From: Roseateles sp.
Lineage (GTDB): Bacteria > Pseudomonadota > Gammaproteobacteria > Burkholderiales > Burkholderiaceae_C
DNA: 64,000 bases
Reading direction: 5' to 3'
Assembly: GCF_019237615.1 (NCBI RefSeq)
Contig: NZ_JAFAGT010000108.1
Location: 1 to 64,000 of the forward strand
Shown: in pieces, positions 10,576 to 19,402 of the stretch
Layout of the letters: each line of letters begins with the position of its first letter
How positions within the stretch are numbered: the stretch's first letter is position 1
Position numbers and translations under genes: made by a program
Notes under the pieces: model-generated
Seen by the model: only the letters and a program-made list of their open reading frames with translations
Told to the model about the DNA's origin: nothing
Databases searched by the model: none

Positions 10576-12381
10576 ATGGCAACCATTGAAGTTCATGTTC
10601 CCGACATCGGCGACTTCGACGAAGTCGGCGTCATCGAGGTGCTGGTCAAGGCGGGCGACACCGTCAAGGTCGAGCAGAGCCTGATCACCGTCGAGAGCGA
10701 CAAGGCGTCGATGGAGATCCCGTCGTCCGCTGCGGGCGTCGTGAAGGACCTGAGGGTCAAGCTGGGCGACAAGATCAGCAAGGGCTCGGTCATCCTGACG
10801 CTGGAGTCGGACGTTGCTGCAGCGCCGGCACCGGTTGCCGCTGCGCCCGCGCCCGTTGCTGCGGCGCCCGCTGCCGCACCGGTGCAGGCGCCAGCCGCCG
10901 CGACCTACAGCGGCAATGCCGATCAGGCCTTCGACGTCGTCGTGCTCGGCGGCGGCCCCGGCGGCTACTCGGCCGCGTTCCGTGCCGCCGACCTGGGCCT
11001 GAAGGTCGCCATCGTCGAGCGCTACGCGACGCTGGGCGGTGTCTGCCTGAATGTGGGCTGCATCCCGTCCAAGGCGCTGCTGCACGTCGCGGCCGTCATG
11101 GACGAAGCCAGCCACATGGCCGACCTGGGCGTCGTCTTCGGCGCGCCGACGGTCGACATCGACAAGCTGCGTGCCCACAAGAACAAGGTCACCGGCAAGC
11201 TGACCGGCGGCCTGGCCGCGATGGCCAAGATGCGCAAGGTGACGGTGCTGCGCGGCGTCGGCTCGCTGCTGGACGCCCAGCACCTCAAGGTCGAAGCGAC
11301 CGAGGGTGCCGTGGGCCAGGCCAAGACCGGTGCGGCGCAGACCGTGGCGTTCAGGCGCCTCATCATCGCCGCCGGCTCGCAGGCCGTGCGCCTGCCCTTC
11401 CTGCCCAACGATCCGCGCATCGTCGATTCGACCGGCGCGCTGGAAATGGGCGTCAGGCCCGAGAAGATGCTCATCGTCGGCGGCGGCATCATCGGCCTGG
11501 AGATGGGCACGGTGTACTCCACGCTCGGCGCGCGCCTGGACGTCGTCGAGATGCTGCCCACGCTGATGACCGGTGCGGACCGCGACCTCGTCAAGGTCTG
11601 GCAGAAGTTCAACCAGCACCGCTTCGACAACATCATGTTGAACACGAAGACGGTGGGCGCCGAGGCCAGGCCCGACGGCATCTGGGTGACCTTCGAAGGC
11701 GAGGGCGCCCCGAAGGAGCCGCAGCGCTACGACCTGGTGCTGCAGGCCGTGGGCCGCACGCCCAACGGCAAGAAGATCGCCGCCGAGAACGCGGGCGTCA
11801 TCGTCGGCGACCGCGGCTTCATCCCGGTCGACGTGCAGATGCGCACCAACGTTGCCAACATCTTCGCCATCGGCGACATCGTCGGCCAGCCCATGCTGGC
11901 TCACAAAGCGGTGCACGAGGGCCACGTGGCGGCGGAGGTCTGCGCCGGCGAACTGCTGGGCGACGCGGCGCTTGCGAAGAGCCAGTTCGACGCCCGCGTG
12001 ATCCCCAGCGTGGCCTACACCGACCCTGAAGTCGCCTGGGTGGGCATGACCGAGGATGAAGCCAAGGCCAAGGGCATCAAGATCACCAAGGGCCTGTTCC
12101 CGTGGACGGCGTCCGGCCGCGCGATCGCCAACGGCCGCGACGAGGGCTCCACCAAGCTGATCTTCGACGAAGAGAGCCACCGCATCATCGGCGGCGGCAT
12201 CGTCGGCACGCATGCCGGCGACATGATCGGCGAGATTGCGCTGGCCATCGAGATGGGCGCGGACGCGGTGGACATCGGCAAGACCATCCACCCGCACCCG
12301 ACGCTGGGCGAGTCGCTGGGAATGGCCGCGGAAGTGGCGCATGGCTCCTGCACGGACGTGCCGCCGGTGCGCAAGAAGTAA
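10576..12381 (+). CDS. lpdA: Dihydrolipoyl dehydrogenase (E3) with N-terminal lipoyl domain
   Basis: Flavoprotein E3 that reoxidises dihydrolipoamide with NAD+. Residues 1-78 form a complete lipoyl domain (K43 in ESDKASME). An Ala/Pro-rich linker (about 79-112) follows, then the FAD Rossmann motif ([14 protein letters not shown]), the redox disulfide C157/C162 ([16 protein letters not shown]), the NAD-binding [10 protein letters not shown], and the C-terminal dimer domain with HPHPTLGES. The 601 residues exceed the usual ~470 of E3 by exactly this lipoyl extension, a known variant in beta-proteobacteria such as Neisseria and Ralstonia. It is the last gene of the operon, followed by a strong terminator. 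Confidence 0.97.
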   Translation: MATIEVHVPDIGDFDEVGVIEVLVKAGDTVKVEQSLITVESDKASMEIPSSAAGVVKDLRVKLGDKISKGSVILTLESDVAAAPAPVAAAPAPVAAAPAAAPVQAPAAATYSGNADQAFDVVVLGGGPGGYSAAFRAADLGLKVAIVERYATLGGVCLNVGCIPSKALLHVAAVMDEASHMADLGVVFGAPTVDIDKLRAHKNKVTGKLTGGLAAMAKMRKVTVLRGVGSLLDAQHLKVEATEGAVGQAKTGAAQTVAFRRLIIAAGSQAVRLPFLPNDPRIVDSTGALEMGVRPEKMLIVGGGIIGLEMGTVYSTLGARLDVVEMLPTLMTGADRDLVKVWQKFNQHRFDNIMLNTKTVGAEARPDGIWVTFEGEGAPKEPQRYDLVLQAVGRTPNGKKIAAENAGVIVGDRGFIPVDVQMRTNVANIFAIGDIVGQPMLAHKAVHEGHVAAEVCAGELLGDAALAKSQFDARVIPSVAYTDPEVAWVGMTEDEAKAKGIKITKGLFPWTASGRAIANGRDEGSTKLIFDEESHRIIGGGIVGTHAGDMIGEIALAIEMGADAVDIGKTIHPHPTLGESLGMAAEVAHGSCTDVPPVRKK

Positions 12382-12399
12382 AGCCCATCCCCGAAAGCA

Positions 12400-12432
12400 G
12401 GCCCGCCCCCGGCAACGGAGCGGGCCTTTTTT
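12400..12432 (+). terminator. Rho-independent terminator of aceE-aceF-lpdA
   Basis: The stem ggcccg (12400-12405) / cgggcc (12421-12426) is followed directly by six T residues (12427-12432), 18 bp after the lpdA stop. This is a textbook intrinsic terminator for the pyruvate dehydrogenase operon. Confidence 0.85.
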
Positions 12433-12546
12433 ACATCGCGTCAGCGCAGCGTCGGAAGGCCGCCCATCGGGGTTGGCGGGCCGACACCCCGTGCCTGCGG
12501 GCTAACGCTGGGCCTGGAGGGCGTCGGGTGTCGCCACAATGCCGGC

Positions 12547-12759
12547 ATGAAATTCTTCTACGGGTTCATGGCGCTGGTCATGCTCGCCACGCTGCTGCCG
12601 TCGGCCCTCTACATGGGTATCTACGTCTTCACCGGCGCCGACGAGGCGCTGGAGCGCGCGCGCAAGCTGTGGAACTTCCTGCGCGCGTTCACGCTGCTGG
12701 GCTTCAACCTGCTGGTCTGGGGCCATGTCGTCGTGGCGGCATGGCAGCTGATCCACTGA
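12547..12759 (+). CDS. Small two-TM membrane protein of unknown function
   Basis: A 70-residue protein with two hydrophobic helices (about 5-27 and 47-68) separated by a short charged amphipathic stretch (EALERARKLWNFLRA). There is no signal peptidase site or catalytic motif, so it is probably a small inner-membrane protein. It stands alone after the lpdA terminator and converges with the minus-strand gene that ends at 12760, with no gap. I do not recognise the family. Confidence 0.65.
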   Translation: MKFFYGFMALVMLATLLPSALYMGIYVFTGADEALERARKLWNFLRAFTLLGFNLLVWGHVVVAAWQLIH

Positions 12760-13326
12760 TCAGATTCGGGACTCGTACAAGCGCGGGCAGTCGGCCGTGC
12801 CGAAGCGGTCCACCGGCACGCGAAAGCGCTGCCCCACGCGCAGCTGCTTCCAGCGCTCGAGGTCCATGCGGCAGGTCCAGAGGTGGTCGCCACCGTCGCT
12901 GAGCGCTATCTCGTAGTAGGCCTCGCGCTTGCCCAGGCGCTCGCTGCCTGGCTGGCCGGGCGGGGCCACCCGCAGCGGCGGGCGGGGCCAGTCGGGCCGC
13001 GTGTCAGGGCTGCCCTCGGTCTTGGCGATCCAGCTGCGGCGCCAGGCCAGCACCATGTAGCGGCAATGCTCGGCAGGCAGGGCGCGGCGGCCGCTGGGGT
13101 CGGCCGTCATGCGGCGGCTGATGTCGAAGGCGCCCTCCGGCAGCTCGTCGCACCAGTCCGAGCCGCTCTCGGCACGCAGCCGCTCGACGACGATTTCCAT
13201 GCGCCAGCTGCGCCGGGTCAGCTCGACGGCGACGCCCGGCGGGCCGAACACCCACCAACCCACCGTGCCCAGCGTCGCCACCACCATGGCGACGAGGACG
13301 AGGACGCGCAGGCGCGGCAACCGCAT
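12760..13326 (-). CDS. Membrane-anchored hypothetical protein, partner of HDOD gene
   Basis: A 188-residue protein with a single N-terminal TM segment (VLVLVAMVVATLGTVGWWVF, about 8-27) and a periplasmic-looking remainder. That remainder contains four Cys (DWCDEL, EHCRYM, LWTCRM, ADCPRL), which could form two disulfides. I chose the MRLPRLRV start; an upstream in-frame ATG would overlap the preceding gene. It starts 5 bp after the HDOD stop, so the two are likely coexpressed. No family recognised. Confidence 0.7.
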   Translation of the reverse strand: MRLPRLRVLVLVAMVVATLGTVGWWVFGPPGVAVELTRRSWRMEIVVERLRAESGSDWCDELPEGAFDISRRMTADPSGRRALPAEHCRYMVLAWRRSWIAKTEGSPDTRPDWPRPPLRVAPPGQPGSERLGKREAYYEIALSDGGDHLWTCRMDLERWKQLRVGQRFRVPVDRFGTADCPRLYESRI

Positions 13327-13331
13327 CTGGC

Positions 13332-14222
13332 TCAGACCGCGTCGAACTGCAGGTTCACGGCCTCTTCCCACTGCGCCAGCTCGTCCCAGCCGATCTGCAG
13401 CCAGTCCATCGCGGCGGCATGGTGGCCGGCCCAGTCGGCGTCCTCGGGCAGGCCCTCGTGGCGGCGCATCAGGTGCTCGGCGATGAGGCCGGCGGCGATC
13501 AGTGTGTGGATTTCGGGGTCGATGTCACCATGGCCCAGGGCCGTGAAGTCGTGGTGCAGGCGGATGGCCGCGACCAGCGGCGGCGCCAGGTTCCACACCC
13601 GCACGACCAGGGCGCCGACGACTGCATGGTCGGTCTTGTGGTTGGCGTTCTCGGTGGCGATGTACGGGCGGTCGATGCGCGCGCCGGCCTCGACCATGGT
13701 CCCCGCATAGCCGCGCACGCTCTGCAGCAGCACCGGCATGCCGACATGCAGGAACAGGCCGAAGCTGTGCGCGAGGTCGGGCGACAGGCCCGGCAACTGC
13801 TGGGCGATAGTCGCCATCGCGATCGCGCGCTTGGTGCTGCGCTGCCAGAAGCGCGCCAGCTGCGGCGCGTTGACGGGGATGGCGTGCTGCAGCAGGAAGC
13901 CGGTCATGACGGCGACGCTCTCGCGCAGGCCGATGCGGTTCATCGCCTGGCCCACGGTGGTGCAGGGCAGGCCCACGGGCTTGAACAGAGGGCCGTTGGC
14001 GATGCGCAGCAGCGTCGCGGCCATGGCCACATCGCCGGAGGCGATGCGGGCGACGAGGTTGAGGTCGGGCTCCGGCGTGCTCATCGCCTGCTGCAGCTGT
14101 GCCAGCAGCTCGGGGCAGGGTGGGATCTGGATCTGCTGCAAGGGGCCGCGGCGGCGCGACTGGTCGATGTCGTCGCGGATCTGCTGGGCGCGCGATGTGT
14201 GAGTTGAGGCCGGGTTCTGCAT
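13332..14222 (-). CDS. HDOD-domain protein
   Basis: A 296-residue cytoplasmic protein matching the HDOD output/regulatory domain. The PPCPELLAQL lead-in at about residue 34, an ARIASGDVAMAATLLRIANG helix pair, and an RIGLRESVAVMTGFLL region are the diagnostic features. HDOD proteins are related to HD phosphohydrolases but usually lack the metal ligands, and act in signalling (chemotaxis, motility, c-di-GMP networks). Its neighbour on the other side is a LapG/LapD pair, transcribed divergently from a 65-bp gap, so a link to surface-attachment control is possible but unproven. Confidence 0.85.
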   Translation of the reverse strand: MQNPASTHTSRAQQIRDDIDQSRRRGPLQQIQIPPCPELLAQLQQAMSTPEPDLNLVARIASGDVAMAATLLRIANGPLFKPVGLPCTTVGQAMNRIGLRESVAVMTGFLLQHAIPVNAPQLARFWQRSTKRAIAMATIAQQLPGLSPDLAHSFGLFLHVGMPVLLQSVRGYAGTMVEAGARIDRPYIATENANHKTDHAVVGALVVRVWNLAPPLVAAIRLHHDFTALGHGDIDPEIHTLIAAGLIAEHLMRRHEGLPEDADWAGHHAAAMDWLQIGWDELAQWEEAVNLQFDAV

Positions 14223-14287
14223 GATCCCAAAATCTTAGGTGGGCTCCGTGCGGGTACAGTGAATTCAGTCGCAGCCCGCCGTCAATC

Positions 14288-14962
14288 TTGCCCACTTCAC
14301 CGCCTCGCGTCGCTTTCGCCTTCCGCCGGTGCCGGTGGTGGCTGGCCTTGCTGGCGGCGGCCCCGCTGCTGGCCGCGGCGGCCTACGACGCGACGCGCGT
14401 GCTGGAGGCGGCGGCTGTGCGCGGACCCAAGGTGACCGAGCAGGCCCAGGCCCTGGTGCAGCTGATCGAGCGCAGCGGCACGCAGGACGAGTTGCAGCGC
14501 TTGCGGGACATCAACGACTTCTTCAACCGCCGCATCGCGTTCCAGGAAGACGCCGTCACCTGGGGCGTGCCGGACTACTGGGCCTCGCCGCTGGAAAGCC
14601 TGGAGAAGCGCGCCGGCGACTGCGAGGACTATGCCATCGCCAAGTACTTCAGCCTGACCGCCACGGGCGTGCCGACCGCCAAGCTGCGGCTGGTCTATGT
14701 ACGGGCGCGGCTGGGTGGGCAGTCGCTGGCGCACATGGTGCTGGCCTACTATGCCCAGCCGAGCGCCGAGCCGCTGATCCTTGACAACCTGCGGCCCGAG
14801 GTGCTGCCGGCGTCGCAGCGGGCAGACCTGACACCGGTCTTCAGTTTCAACACCGAGGGCCTGTGGCAGGGCACGGGCCAGGTGACGGCGGGCAACCCGC
14901 TGGCGCGCCTGTCGATGTGGCGCGAGGTGGTGGCCAAGGTCAAAGCAGAGGGATTCTTGTGA
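14288..14962 (+). CDS. lapG: LapG-type periplasmic cysteine protease (BTLCP family)
   Basis: Periplasmic transglutaminase-like cysteine protease that releases a large surface adhesin when c-di-GMP is low. It has 224 residues with an N-terminal hydrophobic export segment (about 16-33). The catalytic triad fits Cys112 (AGDCEDYAIAK), His149 (SLAHMVLAYY) and Asp166 (LILDNLRP). The only start in this frame before the signal segment is TTG at 14288, so the start is uncertain. The next gene is the matching LapD sensor, 13 bp downstream. No LapA-like adhesin or type I secretion genes are in the window. Confidence 0.9.
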   Translation: MPTSPPRVAFAFRRCRWWLALLAAAPLLAAAAYDATRVLEAAAVRGPKVTEQAQALVQLIERSGTQDELQRLRDINDFFNRRIAFQEDAVTWGVPDYWASPLESLEKRAGDCEDYAIAKYFSLTATGVPTAKLRLVYVRARLGGQSLAHMVLAYYAQPSAEPLILDNLRPEVLPASQRADLTPVFSFNTEGLWQGTGQVTAGNPLARLSMWREVVAKVKAEGFL

Positions 14963-14975
14963 TGGGGAGTGAGTC

Positions 14976-16898
14976 ATGTCGTTGATGCGGCAGATCGCCT
15001 GGCTGGTGCTGGGCGTGGTACTGGCGGCGCTGGTGGGTGCGGTGGGGCTGTCCACGCTGTCCACGCAGCAGCTGATGCGCACGCAGCTGGAGCTGAAGAA
15101 CGCGGACAACGCGCAGGCGCTGGCGCTGGCCCTGTCGCAGCAGGGGGGCGACGGCGAGCTGATCAAGCTGCTGGTGTCCGCCCAGTTCGACACCGGCGCC
15201 TACGAGTTCGTGCGCTGGCGCGGCGTCAACGGTGAAACGCTGTTCGAGCGCAGCGAGCCGCCCCGCGCCGGCCTGGCGCCGGCCTGGTTCCGCGCGCTGC
15301 TGCCCATCACCGCGGCGCCCGGCGTGGCCCAGCTGTCCAGCGGCTGGAATGCCATAGGCTCCGTGGAACTGATGAGCCAGTCCAGCTATGCCCACGATGC
15401 GCTGTGGCTCAGCTCGCGCCAGTTGCTGGCCTGGCTGTTCATCGTCGGCATCGCCGCGGCCGTCGTGGCCTGGGGCGGCCTACGCCGCATCCGTCGCCCG
15501 CTGGACGCAGCCGTGGCCCAGGCCGAGGGCGTGCTGGTGGGCAGCTATGGCCAGGTCGCCGAGCCGCGCGTGCCCGAGCTGCAGCGCCTGACGCGCGCGA
15601 TGAATGCGATGGTGCAGCGGGTCAAGGAGATGTTCGAGGCCCAGGCCGGCCAGTTGCTGGTGCTGCGTGAGCAGGTGCACCACGACCCGCTGACCGGCGT
15701 CTCCACGCGCCGGCATTTCCTCGCCGAGCTGGATGCCGCGCTGCAGCGCGACGACGGCCCCGCCATCGCCGGCCTGGTGCTGGTGCGCCTGCGCGATCTG
15801 CCGGGGCTGAACGCCCGCCTGGGTCGGGCCGGCGTGGACGACGTGCTGCTGACCCTTGTCACGGCGCTGCAGGCCTATCCTGAGTCCGTGGCCGGCTGCC
15901 GCGTCGGCCGCCTCAACGGCGGTGATTTCGCGTTGTGGCTGCCCGCCGAGGGCGTGGCTGCCGAGACGGCGCATGCGCTCGCCGATGCGTTGCGCGCCAG
16001 CCTGCCGGCCTTCGGCCCCGGCGTGCAGGTGGCGCTGGGCGCCATCGAGCTGCCGCGCGAGCGCCCGAGCGGCGTCTGGCTGGGCGAGGCCGACGCAGCG
16101 CTGGCGCGGGCCGAGCATCTGGGCGAGGCGCGTGGCGGCTTCGTCGTCGAGATCGTGGCCGAGCCCGGCCTCGGTCGCGAGCAGGGCGAGGGCCTGTGGC
16201 GCGCCCAGCTGCAGGAGGCCGTCGGCCAGCAGCGGGGCCGCCTCGCCGAGTTTCCGGTGTGCGACCGCGCCGGCCGCGTGCTGCATCTGGAGTGCCCGCT
16301 GCAGCTGGACCTGGGCACGGGCTTCGTGCCGGCGGCATCCTGGCTGCCGCTGGCCGTGCGGGCGCGGCTGACGGCCCAGGTCGACCTGTTCGCCGTCGAC
16401 CTGGCGCTGAAGGCCATCTCGGGCGATGGCCAGGCGCGCTGCATCAACGTGGCGCCGGCCTCGCTGGCTGATGCGGTCTTCCTGCCGCAGCTGCGCGAGC
16501 TGCTGGCCCAGTGGCCGCAGGCGGCGCGTGCGCTGTTGCTGGACCTGACCGAGGCCGCGGCGACCGAGCATTTCGACCGACTGCTGGAGCTGGGCCAGCA
16601 GCTACGGCCGCTGGGCGTCAAGCTGGGCCTGGAGCACGCGGGCGCCGGGCTGGCGCAGGTGGAGCGGCTGTACCAGGCGGGGCTGGACTACGTGAAGCTG
16701 GACGCCTCGGTGCTGCTGGGCGTGGCCGGCGAGGCCGGGCGCGCGGCCTTCGTGCGGGGCATGGTCATCATGCTGCGCAGCCTGGCGCTCAAGGTCTACG
16801 GCGAGGGCGTCGTGGACGAGATGGACGCGCAGGCGTTGTGGGACTGTGAGCTGGATGGGCTCACGGGGCCGTGGGTGACTTCCAGTTTGCGGGGGTGA
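14976..16898 (+). CDS. lapD: LapD-type c-di-GMP receptor with degenerate GGDEF and EAL domains
   Basis: Inner-membrane c-di-GMP effector that sequesters LapG. Layout of the 640 residues: TM1 about 7-29, periplasmic domain 30-147, TM2 about 150-168, a HAMP-like segment to about 225, GGDEF-like domain about 235-390, EAL-like domain about 400-640. The GGDEF signature reads NGGDFALW, and the EAL signature is not intact, so it probably binds rather than makes or degrades c-di-GMP, as LapD does. It is cotranscribed with lapG; an inverted repeat follows the stop codon. Confidence 0.88.
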   Translation: MSLMRQIAWLVLGVVLAALVGAVGLSTLSTQQLMRTQLELKNADNAQALALALSQQGGDGELIKLLVSAQFDTGAYEFVRWRGVNGETLFERSEPPRAGLAPAWFRALLPITAAPGVAQLSSGWNAIGSVELMSQSSYAHDALWLSSRQLLAWLFIVGIAAAVVAWGGLRRIRRPLDAAVAQAEGVLVGSYGQVAEPRVPELQRLTRAMNAMVQRVKEMFEAQAGQLLVLREQVHHDPLTGVSTRRHFLAELDAALQRDDGPAIAGLVLVRLRDLPGLNARLGRAGVDDVLLTLVTALQAYPESVAGCRVGRLNGGDFALWLPAEGVAAETAHALADALRASLPAFGPGVQVALGAIELPRERPSGVWLGEADAALARAEHLGEARGGFVVEIVAEPGLGREQGEGLWRAQLQEAVGQQRGRLAEFPVCDRAGRVLHLECPLQLDLGTGFVPAASWLPLAVRARLTAQVDLFAVDLALKAISGDGQARCINVAPASLADAVFLPQLRELLAQWPQAARALLLDLTEAAATEHFDRLLELGQQLRPLGVKLGLEHAGAGLAQVERLYQAGLDYVKLDASVLLGVAGEAGRAAFVRGMVIMLRSLALKVYGEGVVDEMDAQALWDCELDGLTGPWVTSSLRG

Positions 16899-16903
16899 TA
16901 GGC

Positions 16904-16930
16904 GCAAAGGCTCTCGCTGAGAGCCTTTGC
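16904..16930. terminator. Perfect 12-bp hairpin between convergent lapD and TonB receptor genes
   Basis: Left arm gcaaaggctctc (16904-16915) and right arm gagagcctttgc (16919-16930) are perfect complements with a 3-nt loop. It starts 6 bp after the lapD stop and 53 bp from the stop of the convergent receptor gene. There is no T tract, so it may be a bidirectional terminator or a transcript-stabilising hairpin. Confidence 0.6.
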
Positions 16931-16982
16931 AACCCTGTGCTCCGAGCCGGAAGGCCTTGCGCAAAGGCAGCCAGCCAACCCA

Positions 16983-19229
16983 TCAGATCTTCATCTCCCA
17001 CCGCACCTGCCACTGCGTGTAGCTGGGCCCGCCGCTGTGCGACGTGATGACCTGGTCGCCAGTGTTGATCACGCTGCCCGTGAAGTAGTCCAGCGCCGAC
17101 AGGTTGGTCGCCGACAGTCGCAGCGACTGTTCCGTGTTGATGGCCCATAGCGCGAAGGCGTCGACGACGGCCTTGCGGCTGGCGGTGGTCTCGGTGATCA
17201 GCGTCTGCTGGATGGTCGTCGACGGCGTCCAGTTCAGCGATGCGCCCAGCGTCAGCGGCAGCGAACGCAGCCGGTAGTCGGCGCCGAGGTTGGCCGTGCC
17301 CTTGGGCTGGCCGTCGATGTGGTTGTTCGGCCCGGGGATGCCGTCGACCTTGGACGTGAAGACGCTGAAGTTGCTGCGCACGTTGACGGGCAGCGCATCC
17401 TCGAAGTACTCGTCCAGGCGGAAGCGCGCCTCCAGCTCGATGCCGGCCGTCGAAGCCTTGCCGATGTTCTGCGGCCGTGACACCCAGCGCTGCGTCGCCG
17501 ACCAGGACACGGTCTCCAGCGCCGTGACGCTGCGCATCAGGTTGCTGATGCGGCGGGCGAAGAAGTTGGCGCTCAGCAGGCCGCCCTTGGTCAGGTAGTG
17601 CTCGTAGCCCACCTCGAAGCCGGTGGCGAGCTCGGGCTTGAGGTCGGGGTTGCCGGCGCGGTCGGGCGTGTTGGCCTGGTGGGGCACCTGGCTGTTGATG
17701 GTGGGGCGCGCGATCAGGTCCTGCAGCTGGGGGCTGCGGTAGCTGCGCGTCAGGCTGGCGCGGATCATGTCGCGGCCGCGCTCGTCGAGCTTGTAGCGTG
17801 CATGGGCCAGCGGCGTGAAGACGCTGGACTTGTTGCGCGCGTCGTAGGTCGCCGCACTGGATTGGGTGGTGATGCCCTCCCAGCGCGCGCCGGCGTAGAA
17901 GTCCCATTGCTTGCCGACGCTCCACTCGTCCTGGGCATAGGCAGCGATGCGCGTGGAGGCGGCGTCGAGGTCGTCGCCGAAGTCGTCAAGCCCGGGCTGC
18001 GGCGCGCCGTTGACCAGGGTGATGCGGTTCTGGTGGCGGGTCGTGCCCTCGGCTTCGAAGCCGCTTACCAGCGAGTGGTCGCCGCCGAGGTTGTGCGACA
18101 GCTTGGCCAGCGCGCTCCAGCTGCCGTCGCGGCTGGTGGTGCTGTCGTCCTGCTGCCGCGTCGCGGCGCCGGCCAGGCTCTCCTGGCGGACGCTGCGGCT
18201 CTCGCCGCGTGCACGGCCCAGGCCACCGCGTGCCTCGATGCGGGTGTCGGGGCCAAGCCGGCTCTGCCACTGGGCATTCAGCCGCGCCATCGTGAAGCGG
18301 CTGTCACCCTGGGTGTCGGCCGCGTCGAAGAAGCCGGCGGGCCGCGGGTTGGGCGAGGGTGTTGTCGTCTGCAGCAACTGGGAGCTGCTGTTGGAGCGGG
18401 TGGACACGATGAAGGGCTGGATGGCCAGGCTGTCCGTTGCGTTGAGCTTGAGCTGCACGCGACCGGTGAGGTTCAGCGAGCTGCGGTCGTCCGCACTGCG
18501 GCCGCGCGAGCTCAGCAGGCTGTCGCCGTTCGTCGCCACCGTGTGGGTCAGCGTGTCGTTGATGACGTTGTCGATGCGCTCGCCGCGCGTCGCGTTGACG
18601 GTCAGGTTGTAGGCATGGCCGTCGCCGAAGCTGTCGTTGCGCGTCCAGCTCAGGCCGGGGCTGATCCGGCCGCGCTCGGTCGCGAAGCCGGCGCGGAACT
18701 CGTTGAGCTTCTTCTTCAGCGCCTCGCGCAGCACGACGTTGATGGTGCCGGCCACGGCGCGCGTGCCGTACTCGGCCGTGGGCGCGCGCAGCACCTCGAT
18801 GCGCTCGACCTGCTCGGGCGGCAACTGGTCCAGCGAGAAGCCGGGCGGCATGCGCTCGCCGTTGACGAGGATCTGCGTGTAGCCGCCGCCCATGCCGCGC
18901 ATGCGGATGTCGCCGCCGCGCCCCGGGCGGCCGCCGGTCGTCACGCCGGGCAGGCGCTTGATCATCTCGCCCAGCGTCGAGTCGCCGAACTTGTCGATCT
19001 CCTCGCGCGTGATGACGATCTTGCTGGCCGTCGAGGCCTTGCGGATGGATTCGTCGCTGGCATTGCCGCTGACCTCGACGCGCTTGAGCTGCTCGGCCCT
19101 GGTATCGGCCGGCTTGGGCGCCGAGGCGGCGGCATCGGGTGGGGTGGGACGGGTTTGGGCCTGGGCGGCAGGGCAAAAGGCGCCGCCGGCCGCCAGCATG
19201 GCGGCCACGGAAACACGGTGGAGTTGCAT
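16983..19229 (-). CDS. TonB-dependent outer-membrane receptor
   Basis: A 748-residue outer-membrane gated transporter. A signal peptide ends near residue 25 (AAMLAAGGAFCPAAQA), and the plug domain follows at about 50-155 (VITREEIDKFGDSTLGEMIKR, RGMGGGYTQILVNGERM, VERIEVLRAPTAEYGTRAVAG). The rest is beta-barrel, ending in a short aromatic-rich strand (WQVRWEMKI). There are no siderophore, haem or cobalamin genes nearby to name the substrate. It diverges from mrp across a 173-bp gap holding a GC-rich palindrome. Confidence 0.92.
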   Translation of the reverse strand: MQLHRVSVAAMLAAGGAFCPAAQAQTRPTPPDAAASAPKPADTRAEQLKRVEVSGNASDESIRKASTASKIVITREEIDKFGDSTLGEMIKRLPGVTTGGRPGRGGDIRMRGMGGGYTQILVNGERMPPGFSLDQLPPEQVERIEVLRAPTAEYGTRAVAGTINVVLREALKKKLNEFRAGFATERGRISPGLSWTRNDSFGDGHAYNLTVNATRGERIDNVINDTLTHTVATNGDSLLSSRGRSADDRSSLNLTGRVQLKLNATDSLAIQPFIVSTRSNSSSQLLQTTTPSPNPRPAGFFDAADTQGDSRFTMARLNAQWQSRLGPDTRIEARGGLGRARGESRSVRQESLAGAATRQQDDSTTSRDGSWSALAKLSHNLGGDHSLVSGFEAEGTTRHQNRITLVNGAPQPGLDDFGDDLDAASTRIAAYAQDEWSVGKQWDFYAGARWEGITTQSSAATYDARNKSSVFTPLAHARYKLDERGRDMIRASLTRSYRSPQLQDLIARPTINSQVPHQANTPDRAGNPDLKPELATGFEVGYEHYLTKGGLLSANFFARRISNLMRSVTALETVSWSATQRWVSRPQNIGKASTAGIELEARFRLDEYFEDALPVNVRSNFSVFTSKVDGIPGPNNHIDGQPKGTANLGADYRLRSLPLTLGASLNWTPSTTIQQTLITETTASRKAVVDAFALWAINTEQSLRLSATNLSALDYFTGSVINTGDQVITSHSGGPSYTQWQVRWEMKI

Positions 19230-19338
19230 GGCGGGCAGCTTGCCATGCGGGCCGCGCCGGCTTGTGGCGGCGGCGTTAACGAAAGCTTTCTTTACCCGGC
19301 GGCCGCGAATCGCTCACCGGCCTGAGGAATTGGCTGGC

Positions 19339-19363
19339 AGCCCGCGGCCCGCGGCCGCGGGCT
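19339..19363. repeat. GC-rich 10-bp inverted repeat upstream of mrp
   Basis: The arms agcccgcggc (19339-19348) and gccgcgggct (19354-19363) are perfect complements around a 5-nt spacer, 40 bp before the mrp ATG. It could be an mRNA leader hairpin or an operator. Nothing else is recognised in the 173-bp divergent gap. Confidence 0.4.
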
Positions 19364-19402
19364 AGACTGCCTACCCCCTTTGCCGTGAACCTGCCTCCTG
19401 CC

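Noticed and set aside
8914-10780. Tandem DNA repeat or mobile repeat across aceF and lpdA
   Set aside because: The repeated DNA is explained by three homologous lipoyl domains under the same protein constraint.
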